NCBI RefSeq assembly: GCF_000011065.1
Contig: NC_004663.1
Coordinates: forward strand, 558,001-622,000
Source: Bacteroides thetaiotaomicron VPI-5482
GTDB lineage: Bacteria; Bacteroidota; Bacteroidia; Bacteroidales; Bacteroidaceae
Direction of reading: 5' to 3'
DNA: 64,000 bases
Every line of letters starts with the position of its first letter. Position 1 is the first letter of the stretch. The notes beneath the pieces are model-generated. The model saw only the letters and a program-made list of their open reading frames with translations. It was not told where the DNA came from and did not search any database. Shown piece by piece: positions 46,375-55,243 of the stretch. The position numbers and the translations under genes were made by a program.

Positions 46375-46384
46375 TGCCCGCACA
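46373..46384. promoter_or_regulatory. Operator 2 (LacI-type) at the kdgK promoter
   Basis: TGTGC-CC-GCACA, identical half-sites to operator 1 and 82 bases from it. It covers the end of the -7 box and the expected transcription start, the position of a repressor that blocks initiation. Two sites at this spacing would allow looping. Confidence 0.78.
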
Positions 46385-46516
46385 CGAAAGGTGTGTGGTA
46401 TAACTCTGTTTATGTATTAATAGTCATGTAATCAGTAGTTTAACTCATAAAATGGGGTAAAAATGATAAATTGAAACTTCATAATATTAATAACTTAGAA
46501 TTTAAAACATAAGATT

Positions 46517-47542
46517 ATGGGAAAGAAAGTCGTTACATTAGGCGAAATCATGCTTAGATTGTCAACTCCAGGTAATACCCGCTTTGTTCAGTCTGACTCT
46601 TTTGATGTAGTATATGGTGGTGGAGAAGCGAACGTTGCAGTAAGCTGTGCCAACTACGGACATGAAGCCTATTTCGTAACCAAATTGCCGAAACATGAAA
46701 TCGGACAGTCTGCTGTAAACGCATTGCGTAAATATGGTGTAAAGACAGACTTTATTGCTCGTGGTGGCGACCGCGTAGGTATCTACTATCTGGAAACAGG
46801 CGCTTCTATGCGTCCCAGCAAGGTTATCTATGACCGTGCTCATTCTGCTATCGCTGAAGCTGATGCTGCCGACTTCGATTTTGATGCTATTATGGAAGGT
46901 GCTGACTGGTTCCACTGGTCCGGTATCACTCCGGCTATTTCTGACAAAGCTGCCGAACTGACTCGTCTGGCTTGCGAAGCAGCTAAGCGTCATGGCGTAA
47001 CTGTATCGGTTGACTTGAATTTCCGTAAGAAACTGTGGACAAAGGAAAAAGCACAGTCTATCATGAAACCGTTGATGAAGTATGTGGATGTATGTATCGG
47101 TAACGAAGAGGATGCGGAACTGTGTCTGGGCTTCAAACCGGATGCTGACGTTGAAGCAGGCCACACAGATGCTGAAGGCTATAAAGGTATCTTCCAGCAG
47201 ATGATGAAAGAATTCGGATTCAAGTATGTGGTTTCTACATTGCGCGAATCTTTCTCTGCTACTCACAATGGTTGGAAAGCTATGATATACAATGGCGAAG
47301 AATTCTATACTTCCAAACGTTATGATATCGATCCGATTATCGACCGTGTAGGTGGTGGTGACTCTTTCTCCGGCGGTATTATCCACGGTTTGATGACTAA
47401 GCCTAACCAGGGTGCAGCTCTTGAATTCGCTGTTGCTGCATCTGCTTTGAAACACACAATCAATGGTGACTTTAACCTTGTTTCTGTAGAAGAAGTGGAA
47501 GCATTGGCTGGTGGTGACGCAAGCGGTCGCGTACAGCGATAG
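46517..47542 (+). CDS. kdgK: 2-keto-3-deoxygluconate kinase (PfkB family)
   Basis: Phosphorylates 2-keto-3-deoxygluconate from UxaA to KDPG. The 341 residues start KKVVTLGEIMLRLSTPG, with GGGEANVAVSCANYG (about 35-49), and end with the PfkB ATP/catalytic motif DRVGGGDSFSGG (the usual GAGD is GGGD here; the Asp base is kept). It is followed after 64 bases by eda, completing the route to pyruvate and glyceraldehyde-3-phosphate. Controlled by the promoter and operator described above. Confidence 0.94.
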   Translation: MGKKVVTLGEIMLRLSTPGNTRFVQSDSFDVVYGGGEANVAVSCANYGHEAYFVTKLPKHEIGQSAVNALRKYGVKTDFIARGGDRVGIYYLETGASMRPSKVIYDRAHSAIAEADAADFDFDAIMEGADWFHWSGITPAISDKAAELTRLACEAAKRHGVTVSVDLNFRKKLWTKEKAQSIMKPLMKYVDVCIGNEEDAELCLGFKPDADVEAGHTDAEGYKGIFQQMMKEFGFKYVVSTLRESFSATHNGWKAMIYNGEEFYTSKRYDIDPIIDRVGGGDSFSGGIIHGLMTKPNQGAALEFAVAASALKHTINGDFNLVSVEEVEALAGGDASGRVQR

Positions 47543-47569
47543 TTGAGAGTTGAGAATGGAGAGTTGAGA
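47542..47569 (+). repeat. Short imperfect direct repeats in the kdgK-eda gap
   Basis: GTTGAGA occurs three times (47542-47548, 47549-47555, 47563-47569) immediately after the kdgK stop, starting on its last base. Similar GTTGAGAGTTGAGAATGGAG-type strings occur between genes elsewhere in Bacteroides genomes (recollection, not checked). No function assigned. Confidence 0.55.
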
Positions 47570-47606
47570 GTTTGAAAAATCAATTCATTTAAAATAAGAA
47601 ATTAAA

Positions 47607-48278
47607 ATGGCAAAATTCGATAAAATAGCCGTATTGAATAAAATCGGCTCTACAGGTATGGTTCCTGTATTCTATCACAAAGATGCGGAAGTGGCAAAGA
47701 AAGTAGTAAAGGCTTGTTATGACGGTGGTGTTCGTGCTTTCGAATTCACCAACCGTGGTGACTTTGCACAGGAAGTATTTGCTGAAATCGTGAAATATGC
47801 AGCAAAAGAATGTCCTGAAATGGCTATCGGTATCGGTTCAATCGTTGATCCGGCTACTGCTGCTATGTATCTTCAGTTAGGAGCTAACTTTGTGGTAGGT
47901 CCGTTATTTAATCCGGAAATCGCTAAGATATGTAACCGTCGTCTGGTAGCTTATACTCCGGGTTGTGGTTCTGTATCTGAAGTAGGTTTTGCGCAGGAAG
48001 TAGGTTGTGATCTTTGCAAAGTGTTTCCGGGTGATGTATATGGAACTAACTTTGTGAAAGGTTTGATGGCTCCGATGCCATGGTCTAAGCTGATGGTGAC
48101 TGGTGGGGTAGAGCCTTCCAAGGAAAACCTGACTGCATGGATTAAAGCAGGTGTATTCTGTGTCGGTATGGGATCAAAACTGTTCCCGAAAGACAAGGTA
48201 GCAGCAGAAGACTGGGCTTATGTAACTGCAAAATGCGAAGAAGCTCTTAGCTATATTGCCGAGGCTCGCAAAAAATAA
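47607..48278 (+). CDS. eda: KDPG/KHG aldolase
   Basis: Splits 2-keto-3-deoxy-6-phosphogluconate to pyruvate and glyceraldehyde-3-phosphate; members also act on 4-hydroxy-2-oxoglutarate. 223 residues, a class I aldolase barrel: FEFTNRGDF with the catalytic Glu near residue 46, GIGSIVDPATAAMYLQLGANFVVGP, and CKVFPGD with the Schiff-base Lys. VTGGVEPSKENL forms the phosphate-binding loop. Last gene of the kdgK-eda unit. Confidence 0.95.
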   Translation: MAKFDKIAVLNKIGSTGMVPVFYHKDAEVAKKVVKACYDGGVRAFEFTNRGDFAQEVFAEIVKYAAKECPEMAIGIGSIVDPATAAMYLQLGANFVVGPLFNPEIAKICNRRLVAYTPGCGSVSEVGFAQEVGCDLCKVFPGDVYGTNFVKGLMAPMPWSKLMVTGGVEPSKENLTAWIKAGVFCVGMGSKLFPKDKVAAEDWAYVTAKCEEALSYIAEARKK

Positions 48279-48301
48279 GATTAGAGAGCGAAAGCTATCT
48301 A

Positions 48302-48334
48302 TAAATAAAAAAGAGGCTGATGCGTCAGCCTCTT
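48302..48334 (-). terminator. Terminator hairpin between eda and the minus-strand genes
   Basis: A perfect 10-bp stem, AAGAGGCTGA (48311-48320) with TCAGCCTCTT (48325-48334), and a TGCG tetraloop. The T-tract is on the minus strand (complement of 48302-48310), so it best serves transcription from the right; on the plus strand only a short TCTT ends the stem. It may work for both convergent units. Confidence 0.75.
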
Positions 48335-48479
48335 CAAAATATGCCTCAAAGGGTTAGTTAGTTTAGTTAGTAATGAGGCATATTTTCCATTTTGTTTAAA
48401 GGTGTTTAAAGGGGATAAGTCATCGGAATGAGTGATCATTTTGGTGACTTGTTTTTTTTGTTGGTCGTAAGCGCTTCTT

Positions 48480-48746
48480 TTAAGAATGATGTGGCATTCG
48501 CATTTTGATAATCCGTCCGATAACGAGCGCTGCAATGTACACCACGGCAAAGCCTACGATTGAAAATACAAACGGTTTCTGTTCATTGAAAGTGCGGCGT
48601 GGAGGTACAGCGGTATAAGCCTCGTTGGCTGTAGTCTGATTGTCAGACTTGGTGGCTGCTGTTACTTGCAGTGTTGTTTCTGTTGCTACCATCTGGCAGC
48701 TATCTGTAGTTGTGGTTACAGTATCCACTAATATTTCTGTAGACAT
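48480..48746 (-). CDS. Small membrane protein of unknown function
   Basis: 88 residues. The first 50 are Thr- and Ala-rich and hydrophilic. One strong transmembrane helix follows (about 60-80, FSIVGFAVVYIAALVIGRII), then a short basic tail. The orientation signals suggest N-terminus out or a tail-anchored form; no family recognised. A consensus promoter (-7 TACCTTTG at 48845-48838, minus strand) sits about 90 bases upstream and a terminator follows, so it is probably a monocistronic gene and not a chance frame. Confidence 0.65.
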   Translation of the reverse strand: MSTEILVDTVTTTTDSCQMVATETTLQVTAATKSDNQTTANEAYTAVPPRRTFNEQKPFVFSIVGFAVVYIAALVIGRIIKMRMPHHS

Positions 48747-49081
48747 CTTTCTTACCCTTTTAAGTTATACGTAAATTCCTGTTATGGTTTCAACACAGTA
48801 CTTATGGTTTAGTTCAAAGGGATTCTTAAAATCGGCGCAAAGGTAACTAAAAAAGTAAACGATGGAGCATGAGAAGCATATTCTTTTCAAATGATTTGAT
48901 GTAGATCAATTATACAGGCAGACAAGGCACATGCAATCGGGGTTATCGCTGTTGTGCAACGCCATACCAATGATAAAAGTTGTATGTGTGTTGTGCTAAA
49001 GAAGAATCTCTTCTTCTGTACATACAAAGAGGAGATTCTTCACGATGTTAATTGTTCGGACGACAAAGATGCCTTAATTAG
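48747..49081 (-). promoter_or_regulatory. 335-base gap: promoter for the small membrane protein and end of hmu operon
   Basis: Contains the minus-strand -7 box TACCTTTG (48845-48838) for the 88-residue protein. It also has a hairpin, GAAGAATCTC (49001-49010) with GAGATTCTTC (49032-49041), 40 bases past the last hmu gene and followed on the minus strand by TTTAG, probably the hmu terminator. Nothing else recognised. Confidence 0.6.
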
Positions 49082-49408
49082 TTATTCAGGTACATAAATG
49101 ATTTCACCGTTATCCAGTTCATAGGCAATGCCTACCTTTTTCCCACGTTTACCTTCTTTCTTGTCCTGATCTTCGGACGGGGTATACCGGTTGATTTTAT
49201 TGCCTTCCTTGGTAATGATTTCCATATTCTCTTTACCCGGATTCTTTACCATCGTATAGTCTTCCTGCGAGAAAACCTCTGTCATGTTATACCGGCTGAC
49301 AAGTGCTACCATCAATGCAACGGCAAAAACCATCGCAATGTCGAACAGATTGGATACTACGCTGATCGGGTCGGAGTCTTCCTCTTTTCGCAATAGGTTA
49401 TGTTTCAT
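49082..49408 (-). CDS. hmuV: HmuV-like DUF2149 membrane protein
   Basis: 108 residues with one N-terminal transmembrane helix (about 22-42, FDIAMVFAVALMVALVS) and a charged C-terminal domain. The DUF2149 family occurs beside ExbB/MotA-type proteins and CobN-like genes; it resembles ExbD in plan (single helix, periplasmic tail) and may pair with the upstream proton channel to energise transport. The helix has an Asp at its start (Asp23), the equivalent of the ExbD proton-carrying residue (inference). Overlaps the previous gene by 4 bases. The name follows the P. gingivalis hmuYRSTUV order. Confidence 0.78.
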   Translation of the reverse strand: MKHNLLRKEEDSDPISVVSNLFDIAMVFAVALMVALVSRYNMTEVFSQEDYTMVKNPGKENMEIITKEGNKINRYTPSEDQDKKEGKRGKKVGIAYELDNGEIIYVPE

Positions 49409-50022
49409 TTCTCTGAGGTTTTATGGATGGAACGTTTGTCATTGAGCAATTCGGATATGAATTCAAGGTTGGTCATATCCTGCAGGTACCAGCGTTGTTT
49501 CACTTGCTGTGTAAGGAAGCCTACGGCACCGGCTACCAGTCCGACTACAGTGGTGGCGAAAGCGATCTGCATATTGTAAGCCATGGAAGCAATATCTCCG
49601 CTGGCCAGTCCTGCGAGGGCGGGTCCCATTGGAATTAATGTTCCCATCAGACCTAAGATCGGTCCCAGTTTGGTCAGGGTCTTGGAGATGGCTAAGTCTT
49701 TGTCCGCTGCGATTTCAAAATTAGCCAATAAACGTTGTACCTGTGCCGGAGTATCACGGGCGTCCAATACCTGACGCATATAGGTAATGACAAGTGATCT
49801 AGAATTTTCCGGAAGTTTGGAACTCAGTTCTTCTACTGTGTCCGGAGTCAGCTTGCTCAGCTCGTTGCGGAGCAGGGTTTCCGTTTTACGAATGGACAGA
49901 TATTGACCATAGAAACTACCGGCAAGTAAAATCGCGCGGCAAAAGAGGATGATTAATAAAACGATGACAGGAACGAGCAAGCCTGTTGAAATCCAGTATA
50001 AAATATCTGATATAAAGTTCAT
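49405..50022 (-). CDS. hmuU: MotA/TolQ/ExbB-family proton channel protein (HmuU-like)
   Basis: 205 residues with three transmembrane helices: about 10-33, then GPILGLMGTLIPMGPALAGL near 120-145 and MQIAFATTVVGLVAGAVGFL near 150-172. The last two are the conserved MotA_ExbB core, including the GLMGTLIPMG turn. Expected to form a proton-driven motor with the DUF2149 protein, either powering the HmuR receptor or assisting HmuS at the inner membrane. It is 33 bases downstream of hmuT. Confidence 0.85.
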   Translation of the reverse strand: MNFISDILYWISTGLLVPVIVLLIILFCRAILLAGSFYGQYLSIRKTETLLRNELSKLTPDTVEELSSKLPENSRSLVITYMRQVLDARDTPAQVQRLLANFEIAADKDLAISKTLTKLGPILGLMGTLIPMGPALAGLASGDIASMAYNMQIAFATTVVGLVAGAVGFLTQQVKQRWYLQDMTNLEFISELLNDKRSIHKTSEK

Positions 50023-50055
50023 TGTTATTGATAATTTGAAGAGTTATTTATTCTA

Positions 50056-50757
50056 TTATTGTTTCACACTTTTTTCTTTGTTTCTGTTTCGGATGTTCCA
50101 CCAGAGAAGTCCGAGAATTCCGCCAGCCAGTGCGATGACTATGACGCCTGTCAATGCTTTCCAGTCTATTTCACTGACACCTGCTGCGGAAGTCTTTCCG
50201 TTGACTGTGGCAACAATTCCCAAAACGGCTACCAGGGCATTGGTTAGGAAAAATAGTTCGAGGCGCAGTTCTTTTTCCGGCAACAAATAGAGCAGTATAA
50301 ATCTGCCGCAAGGGATGGCTGCCAGGATAAAGGCTGCATAGCTCCATGCTATCGTTTGAAATGAAGTACCCGGAAAAGCAAAGATGAGATATACCAGCCC
50401 GCTGAATAAAACCGGGAAAATCAATAATCCCGGAAACCAGCGGAGAAAACGGTACATGAGTATCATGCGCGGCTTGACCGGATAGTCATTGGCTACGTGG
50501 ACGGCAAGCATGGCATAAGCCATTTGTATGCAGACTTCCACACTGAGGAGTACGGAAGTATCTAGCATCAAGGGCTGATTGCTTAGCCAATTGGCTATCT
50601 GAGTCTTCGATTGCTCGATAGCATACGGCCACATCAATCCGGCGAAGACAGCGCAGATAGCGGTGATAATACCGACCGCTATTAATTTCCAGAACGTTTG
50701 CTTCAACAGAAAGTTAAATGCTGTAAGAAGCATAAGTACAAGAACAACTGTATCCAT
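50056..50757 (-). CDS. hmuT: Polytopic membrane protein of hmu operon (HmuT-like)
   Basis: 233 residues with six or seven hydrophobic helices and a short basic C-terminus (NIRNRNKEKSVKQ). No motif for a known transporter. It holds the position of hmuT in hmuYRSTUV operons, where a membrane protein of similar size is encoded. A role in haem or porphyrin handling at the inner membrane is inferred from context only. It lies 51 bases after hmuS. Confidence 0.72.
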   Translation of the reverse strand: MDTVVLVLMLLTAFNFLLKQTFWKLIAVGIITAICAVFAGLMWPYAIEQSKTQIANWLSNQPLMLDTSVLLSVEVCIQMAYAMLAVHVANDYPVKPRMILMYRFLRWFPGLLIFPVLFSGLVYLIFAFPGTSFQTIAWSYAAFILAAIPCGRFILLYLLPEKELRLELFFLTNALVAVLGIVATVNGKTSAAGVSEIDWKALTGVIVIALAGGILGLLWWNIRNRNKEKSVKQ

Positions 50758-50808
50758 TATATGATTTTACAATTTACAAGTTACGATTGATAATTCACAG
50801 GACGTGGG

Positions 50809-53800
50809 TTACATCTGACTGCTTTTGCGGCGCTTGCGTACAAAGAGTATCAGAGCAAGAATAACGATAATGACAGCGATGCCTACGGCTACATTGCTTA
50901 ATGTATTTGTCTGATTTTCGGCTGTCTGATTCATCTCTTCTTTTTTCATCACCACTCCCTTGTTGCTGCCGCTTGCTTTTGCTTCACGGATTTTAGAGAT
51001 ATTTTCTTTGTACTGTGTAGCGGTTTGTGCGTCTGCTTTCGATGCAATGAAGTCACGGAGCTTGGCATTGTCACAAACAAATCCGGAACAAGACGGGCGG
51101 TAAGTATTGACAATCTCCGTATGAAGTTTGCTAAGTTCCGCTACCTGTTCTTCACTTGCTTGCCACAATCCCTTACGGGCGCTTTCGAGCATGACGGCAG
51201 TCATCTCTTCCAAAGCGGCAGGATTCTGTTGTTCGAAATATTGTTTGACTCCCAAGTTCAGTTCATCCTTCACATATACATTATATATATTATCCCAAAG
51301 CTCTTTGTCGATTGCAGCCGGTTTCATCACATTCCATCCATAGGTATTGGTGATCACTTCTGCAAATTCACTTGCCGAAGAAGCCCCGCCTTTCATTTTC
51401 TCTTTGATGTAAGTTGGGTTCAGGATAGTGGTGCGACTTTCTACGCCGACAGCCTCTTTCAGTTCCTGCATCTTCATATGGTTCCGGTTGCGATAATCAC
51501 TGAGGTAGGCATCCGGATCTTTGCCGGTCACATTGCGTACGGCGAGATTCATACCTCCCATAAATTCGTATACATGGTCAAGGCTTAAAGCTCCCCAGGT
51601 ATTACTTTGCCGTGGTTGTACGACAACATCCGTCCGGGTCAGTGCAGCCTCGAAAGCGAACTTTTGGAATACTTCCCAATTCTTTTCGCTGCCGTAATAC
51701 GCGCCCATATTATTGAGATAAGTATCGGCGATTTCCGATTCATTCTCCCAGCGGTCGCCGGATTCTACCATTTCCTGAATACCGGTTCCATACATACCGT
51801 TGGCTCCTCCGAATACCCGGAATGTTGAAATTTCGCGGGCATCTTTCGGGCTTAATCCTTTTTCGGTCAGCACCCGTTCGGCTTCTATTACGCTGGAGGC
51901 AACCTGATTTTCATATTTGTCGTCTTTGGCGGCGGCAGCCATTTCTACTGCACGGTTGATGAGGAAGAGACGGGAGGCGGCAAGATCACGAAGTTGTCCG
52001 GAAGTCTGGACTACCACGTCGATGCGCGGACGTCCTAATTCGGTTGAAGGAATCAGTTTTAAATCGCTGACACGACCGAAAGCATCACGGACAGGCTCAA
52101 CACCTAACATATAAAGTACCTGTGCGATGGTTGCCCCTCCGGTTTCAATAAACTCGGATGACCATAGTGTATAACTGACCTTGCGTGGTATGGAGTCGTT
52201 GTGACGTTGCTTGTACCTATCAATTGTCTGCTTGGCCAAAGCAATACCTTTTTCCCAGGCAGACTCTGTCGGAGTCGCTTCGGCATTAATGGCATACATA
52301 TTACGTCCGGTAGGTAGCGTGTTCGGATTAGCGATCGGGTCACCACCGGGTGTGGGAGCTGTGTATCCGCCTTTCAAGGCATTCATCAGACTGCTCAGTT
52401 CCTCTTCCGGACTTGTCAGAAGTGCATTTTTATAATTGCCTACATTCTTGATGGTACGTTCTACTTCAGCTACTGCAAGCGCAAATTCCACCTCTTCTTT
52501 GCTGTATTCTTTCGGAGCCTTTCCCATAGCTGCCATCATTGCTGACATACCCTGCGGCTTTTCAGTCTTTCCTGCCATTGCCGGTTTGCCCGAAGCGTCT
52601 GTGGATGTATCCTTATTAGCCTTCATGCTGGCTTCCATTTTCTTTAAAGCTTCCGGACTGGCACCCATTGATTTGGCCATTTCCATCGCTTTTTCCGGGT
52701 CCATGTTAGCACCCATTTTCTTCATGGCTTCTTTCATGCCTGCAGGCATTTTACCATGAGGTCCTTTTTCCATTTTTGCCGAAGCCGGATGACCATTGCC
52801 CGACGGCTCATTATCAGCCTGATCCTTTTTGGCTGCGGCAGCCATCATCATTGCCATCATGCCTTTGGGGGCATTGCGCTCGGCTTCTATCTGTCTCGCT
52901 TTTGCCAACTCTTGCGGAGTGATTCCGGCTGTGTGGCAAATCAGTTCGTCGGTTGCCAGTGAAGGGTTAGCCATCAGTCTCTCTACGAGAAGGCGGGCAG
53001 GCATGAGATATTGCTGGGTAAAGACACTTCGGTGTTTTTCGGCAGATTCTGTAGCTTTGCCGCGTTGCTTGTCAAGAGCAAAAAGACTATAGGCAATCGG
53101 TTCTGTTGCCATCGCGTAGACAGAAGAAGTTATTCTTTCCGGTTCGTAAGGAACTCCCATTGTGTAAAGCTGCCCCGTGATTTTCTCTGTAGCCAGTTCT
53201 TCGGCAAAGTTTTCTACACGGGCGATTTCATCTTCCGTATACGGTTTATTAGCCATACTGTCCAGTCCTAAATCACGATGGATTCCCATCTTCACAGTCA
53301 AGGTTTTCACAGCCAGCGACTCCTGATCTTTGTTTGCCTTCTGGGAGTTATTATAGATTTTGATCTTTTCCATTAATTCCCGGTAAATGCCGCGTACGCT
53401 GCTTTCAAGGAAAGGAGGAGTGAGATATGATTGCAAGGCTAGCATAAGAACGGCGTTTGGCCATCATACCTTCTCCGACGTTTCCGATAGAGTAGAGGTA
53501 GTAGTGGGGAACGGCTCCTACCAAACGGTCCGGCCAGTCATTGCTGCATAATGCGACTTGTTTTCTCGGAGTGAATTCGAGACTGCCGTGTGTACCGAAG
53601 TGAATCAGTGCATCGGCTTTGAAGCCATGTTGCATCCACAGGTATGAGGCAATGTAGGTGTGTGGCGGAGCCATGTCGGTGCCGTGCACCACCTGGAAGG
53701 AGTTGTCACCGCTTCCGGCAGCGTTTTGTGGCAATAGCACAACGTTACCGAACTGTAAACGGGCAATACCTAATTTGCCGTCAGGAGTCACCATATAGTT

Positions 53801-55201
53801 GCCGGGAAATTCTCCGAAAGCATCTACCACCTCCTGATACTTTTCGGGACGAAGCGATTCTTTCACCCAGCTTTCATACTGTTCTTTGGTGATCAGTTCG
53901 GGATGTCCGTTTTGCATGAAGTCGTTGAAAGCTCCTTCTGCATAAGCGTTGAATACCGCCCCCTGGGCTTGTATCATTTTTCCCAGTTCCTGAGCGTTGG
54001 CAGGCAGACCGGATATATTATATCCCTCTTGTTTCATACGAAGCAGAAGATTGTAAAGGGAAGGTACTACTTCCATGCCGGCAGCGGTCAATGCGTTCTG
54101 ACCGGGACCTTTGTAATAATAGATAGCTACTTTCTTCTCAAAATTAGGTTTTGTTTTCAGATTCAGGTAGTTGTCTATTGTAGATACAAAAGTCTTCAGA
54201 CGTTCGGGGACGGCATACGAATGGCGCAATCCTTCTTTATCTTCATATTGTGCGAAAAGGGCGAAAGGGCGGATAGCTCCGTCTATTTCCGGTGTTACGA
54301 TGCTCTGTGACATAAAGCCTCCCGACATACCCATCGGATCGTTTTCCCATTCATCCACAAGACTGTTGATTGTGAGCGGAGCGAACAAAAGGATATTTCT
54401 GGCTTTCAGATAATCAACCATTTTATCTCCCATACGTCCGTGTGCCATATTGATGACGGCATCGGGCTGCACTTCCTCAATGAATGACATGAATCTTGTC
54501 ATGGATTGAACGGGATAAACATTATATCCCGCATTCTCCAGCGCTTTTATCAGATCGGTGGCATCTGCCATTTGTCCGGTAATCATGATTTTTCGTGCCC
54601 CTTCTTTATAAAGGTTATTCTCTTGCATGAATTTCTCATAATCGGCAACGGTAAGAAATTCCTGTTCATCATCCGGATTACTGATTCCGGCATGATAAAG
54701 CATATCGCTCGGTCTTTCTATCGGATCTTCCACTTCGGGTACAGCAGAAGCCTTTCCGTCAATGGCTTTACGGATATAGTTCAGCATATTGCGGTAGTTG
54801 GTCTTTCCGCCGTTGCTCAGATAGCCGCGTATGAGATTCTGCTGTATACTGTCGAGGTTGCAGATGTTATTGGCAGGGTTGGTAGCCATAGAGGTGTATA
54901 CGGGGATACCCTTATCTGCTGCCTGCTGTATTTGCTGACGTTGTTCTTCGACAATGCGCAGTCCCATGCCATTGATGAATACCATGTCATAACTGGTCAG
55001 ACGATCGAGGTTGTCAAGAGACACTTCGCTGAGTTTGATGAATGAATTGTCGTTGGCTTTCGAGATGCTTCCCTGCTGTATGGTCTGGAAGTTGACGAAA
55101 GCTATTTTGGTAGCGCTGAACCAGGTATTCCATACGGATAGACCTATCAGGGCTGCTACAACGATGCATCCACCTAAAATGATTTTACTTTTCTTTTTCA
55201 T
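50809..55201 (-). pseudogene. hmuS: CobN-like haem-utilisation protein HmuS, split by a frameshift
   Basis: One CobN/Mg-chelatase H-family gene read in two frames. The N-terminal part is 55201-53405 (598 residues, start ATG 55201) and the C-terminal part is open to 50809. In the first frame RRSYASL runs into unrelated residues and stops at 53405; the second frame resumes QSYLTPPFLES, which continues the family pattern. Removing one base near 53434 joins them as RRSYASLQSYLTPP. The joined protein would have about 1,460 residues. It has an N-terminal membrane anchor (about 7-27) and a C-terminal helix (VGIAVIIVILALILFV) with basic tail. HMLF-type CobN motifs such as LIHFGTHGSLEF are present. 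P. gingivalis-type HmuS acts in haem iron use, not cobalamin synthesis. The frameshift may be a real mutation, recoding or sequence error. Confidence 0.8.
52500..52870 (-). other. Met/Lys-rich low-complexity insertion within HmuS
   Basis: Encodes about 120 residues dense in Met, Ala, Lys and Gly, for example MMAMMMAAAAKK, MKEAMKKMGANMDPEKAMEM and MSAMMAAMGKAPK, interrupting the CobN-like fold. Predicted helical and soluble. Met clusters and the HPASAKMEKGPHGKM segment could bind metal or haem, but no function is known to me. Confidence 0.7.
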
Positions 55202-55243
55202 TTCTCTTATTTTTAGCTTTGTATGTAGTTCTATTGTTGCCGT

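Noticed and set aside
48299..48550. 83-codon minus-strand frame overlapping the small membrane protein
   Set aside because: It runs through the terminator hairpin, has no recognisable features, and overlaps a better-supported gene.
53405..53445. Programmed frameshift in hmuS
   Set aside because: Possible but not supported: no slippery heptamer at the point where family spacing is restored, and the CCT-TGA context lies too far downstream.
50809..55201. Cobaltochelatase CobN for vitamin B12 synthesis
   Set aside because: The gene lies in an hmuYRSTUV-type operon with no cobalamin genes, has membrane anchors at both ends, and matches HmuS in context.
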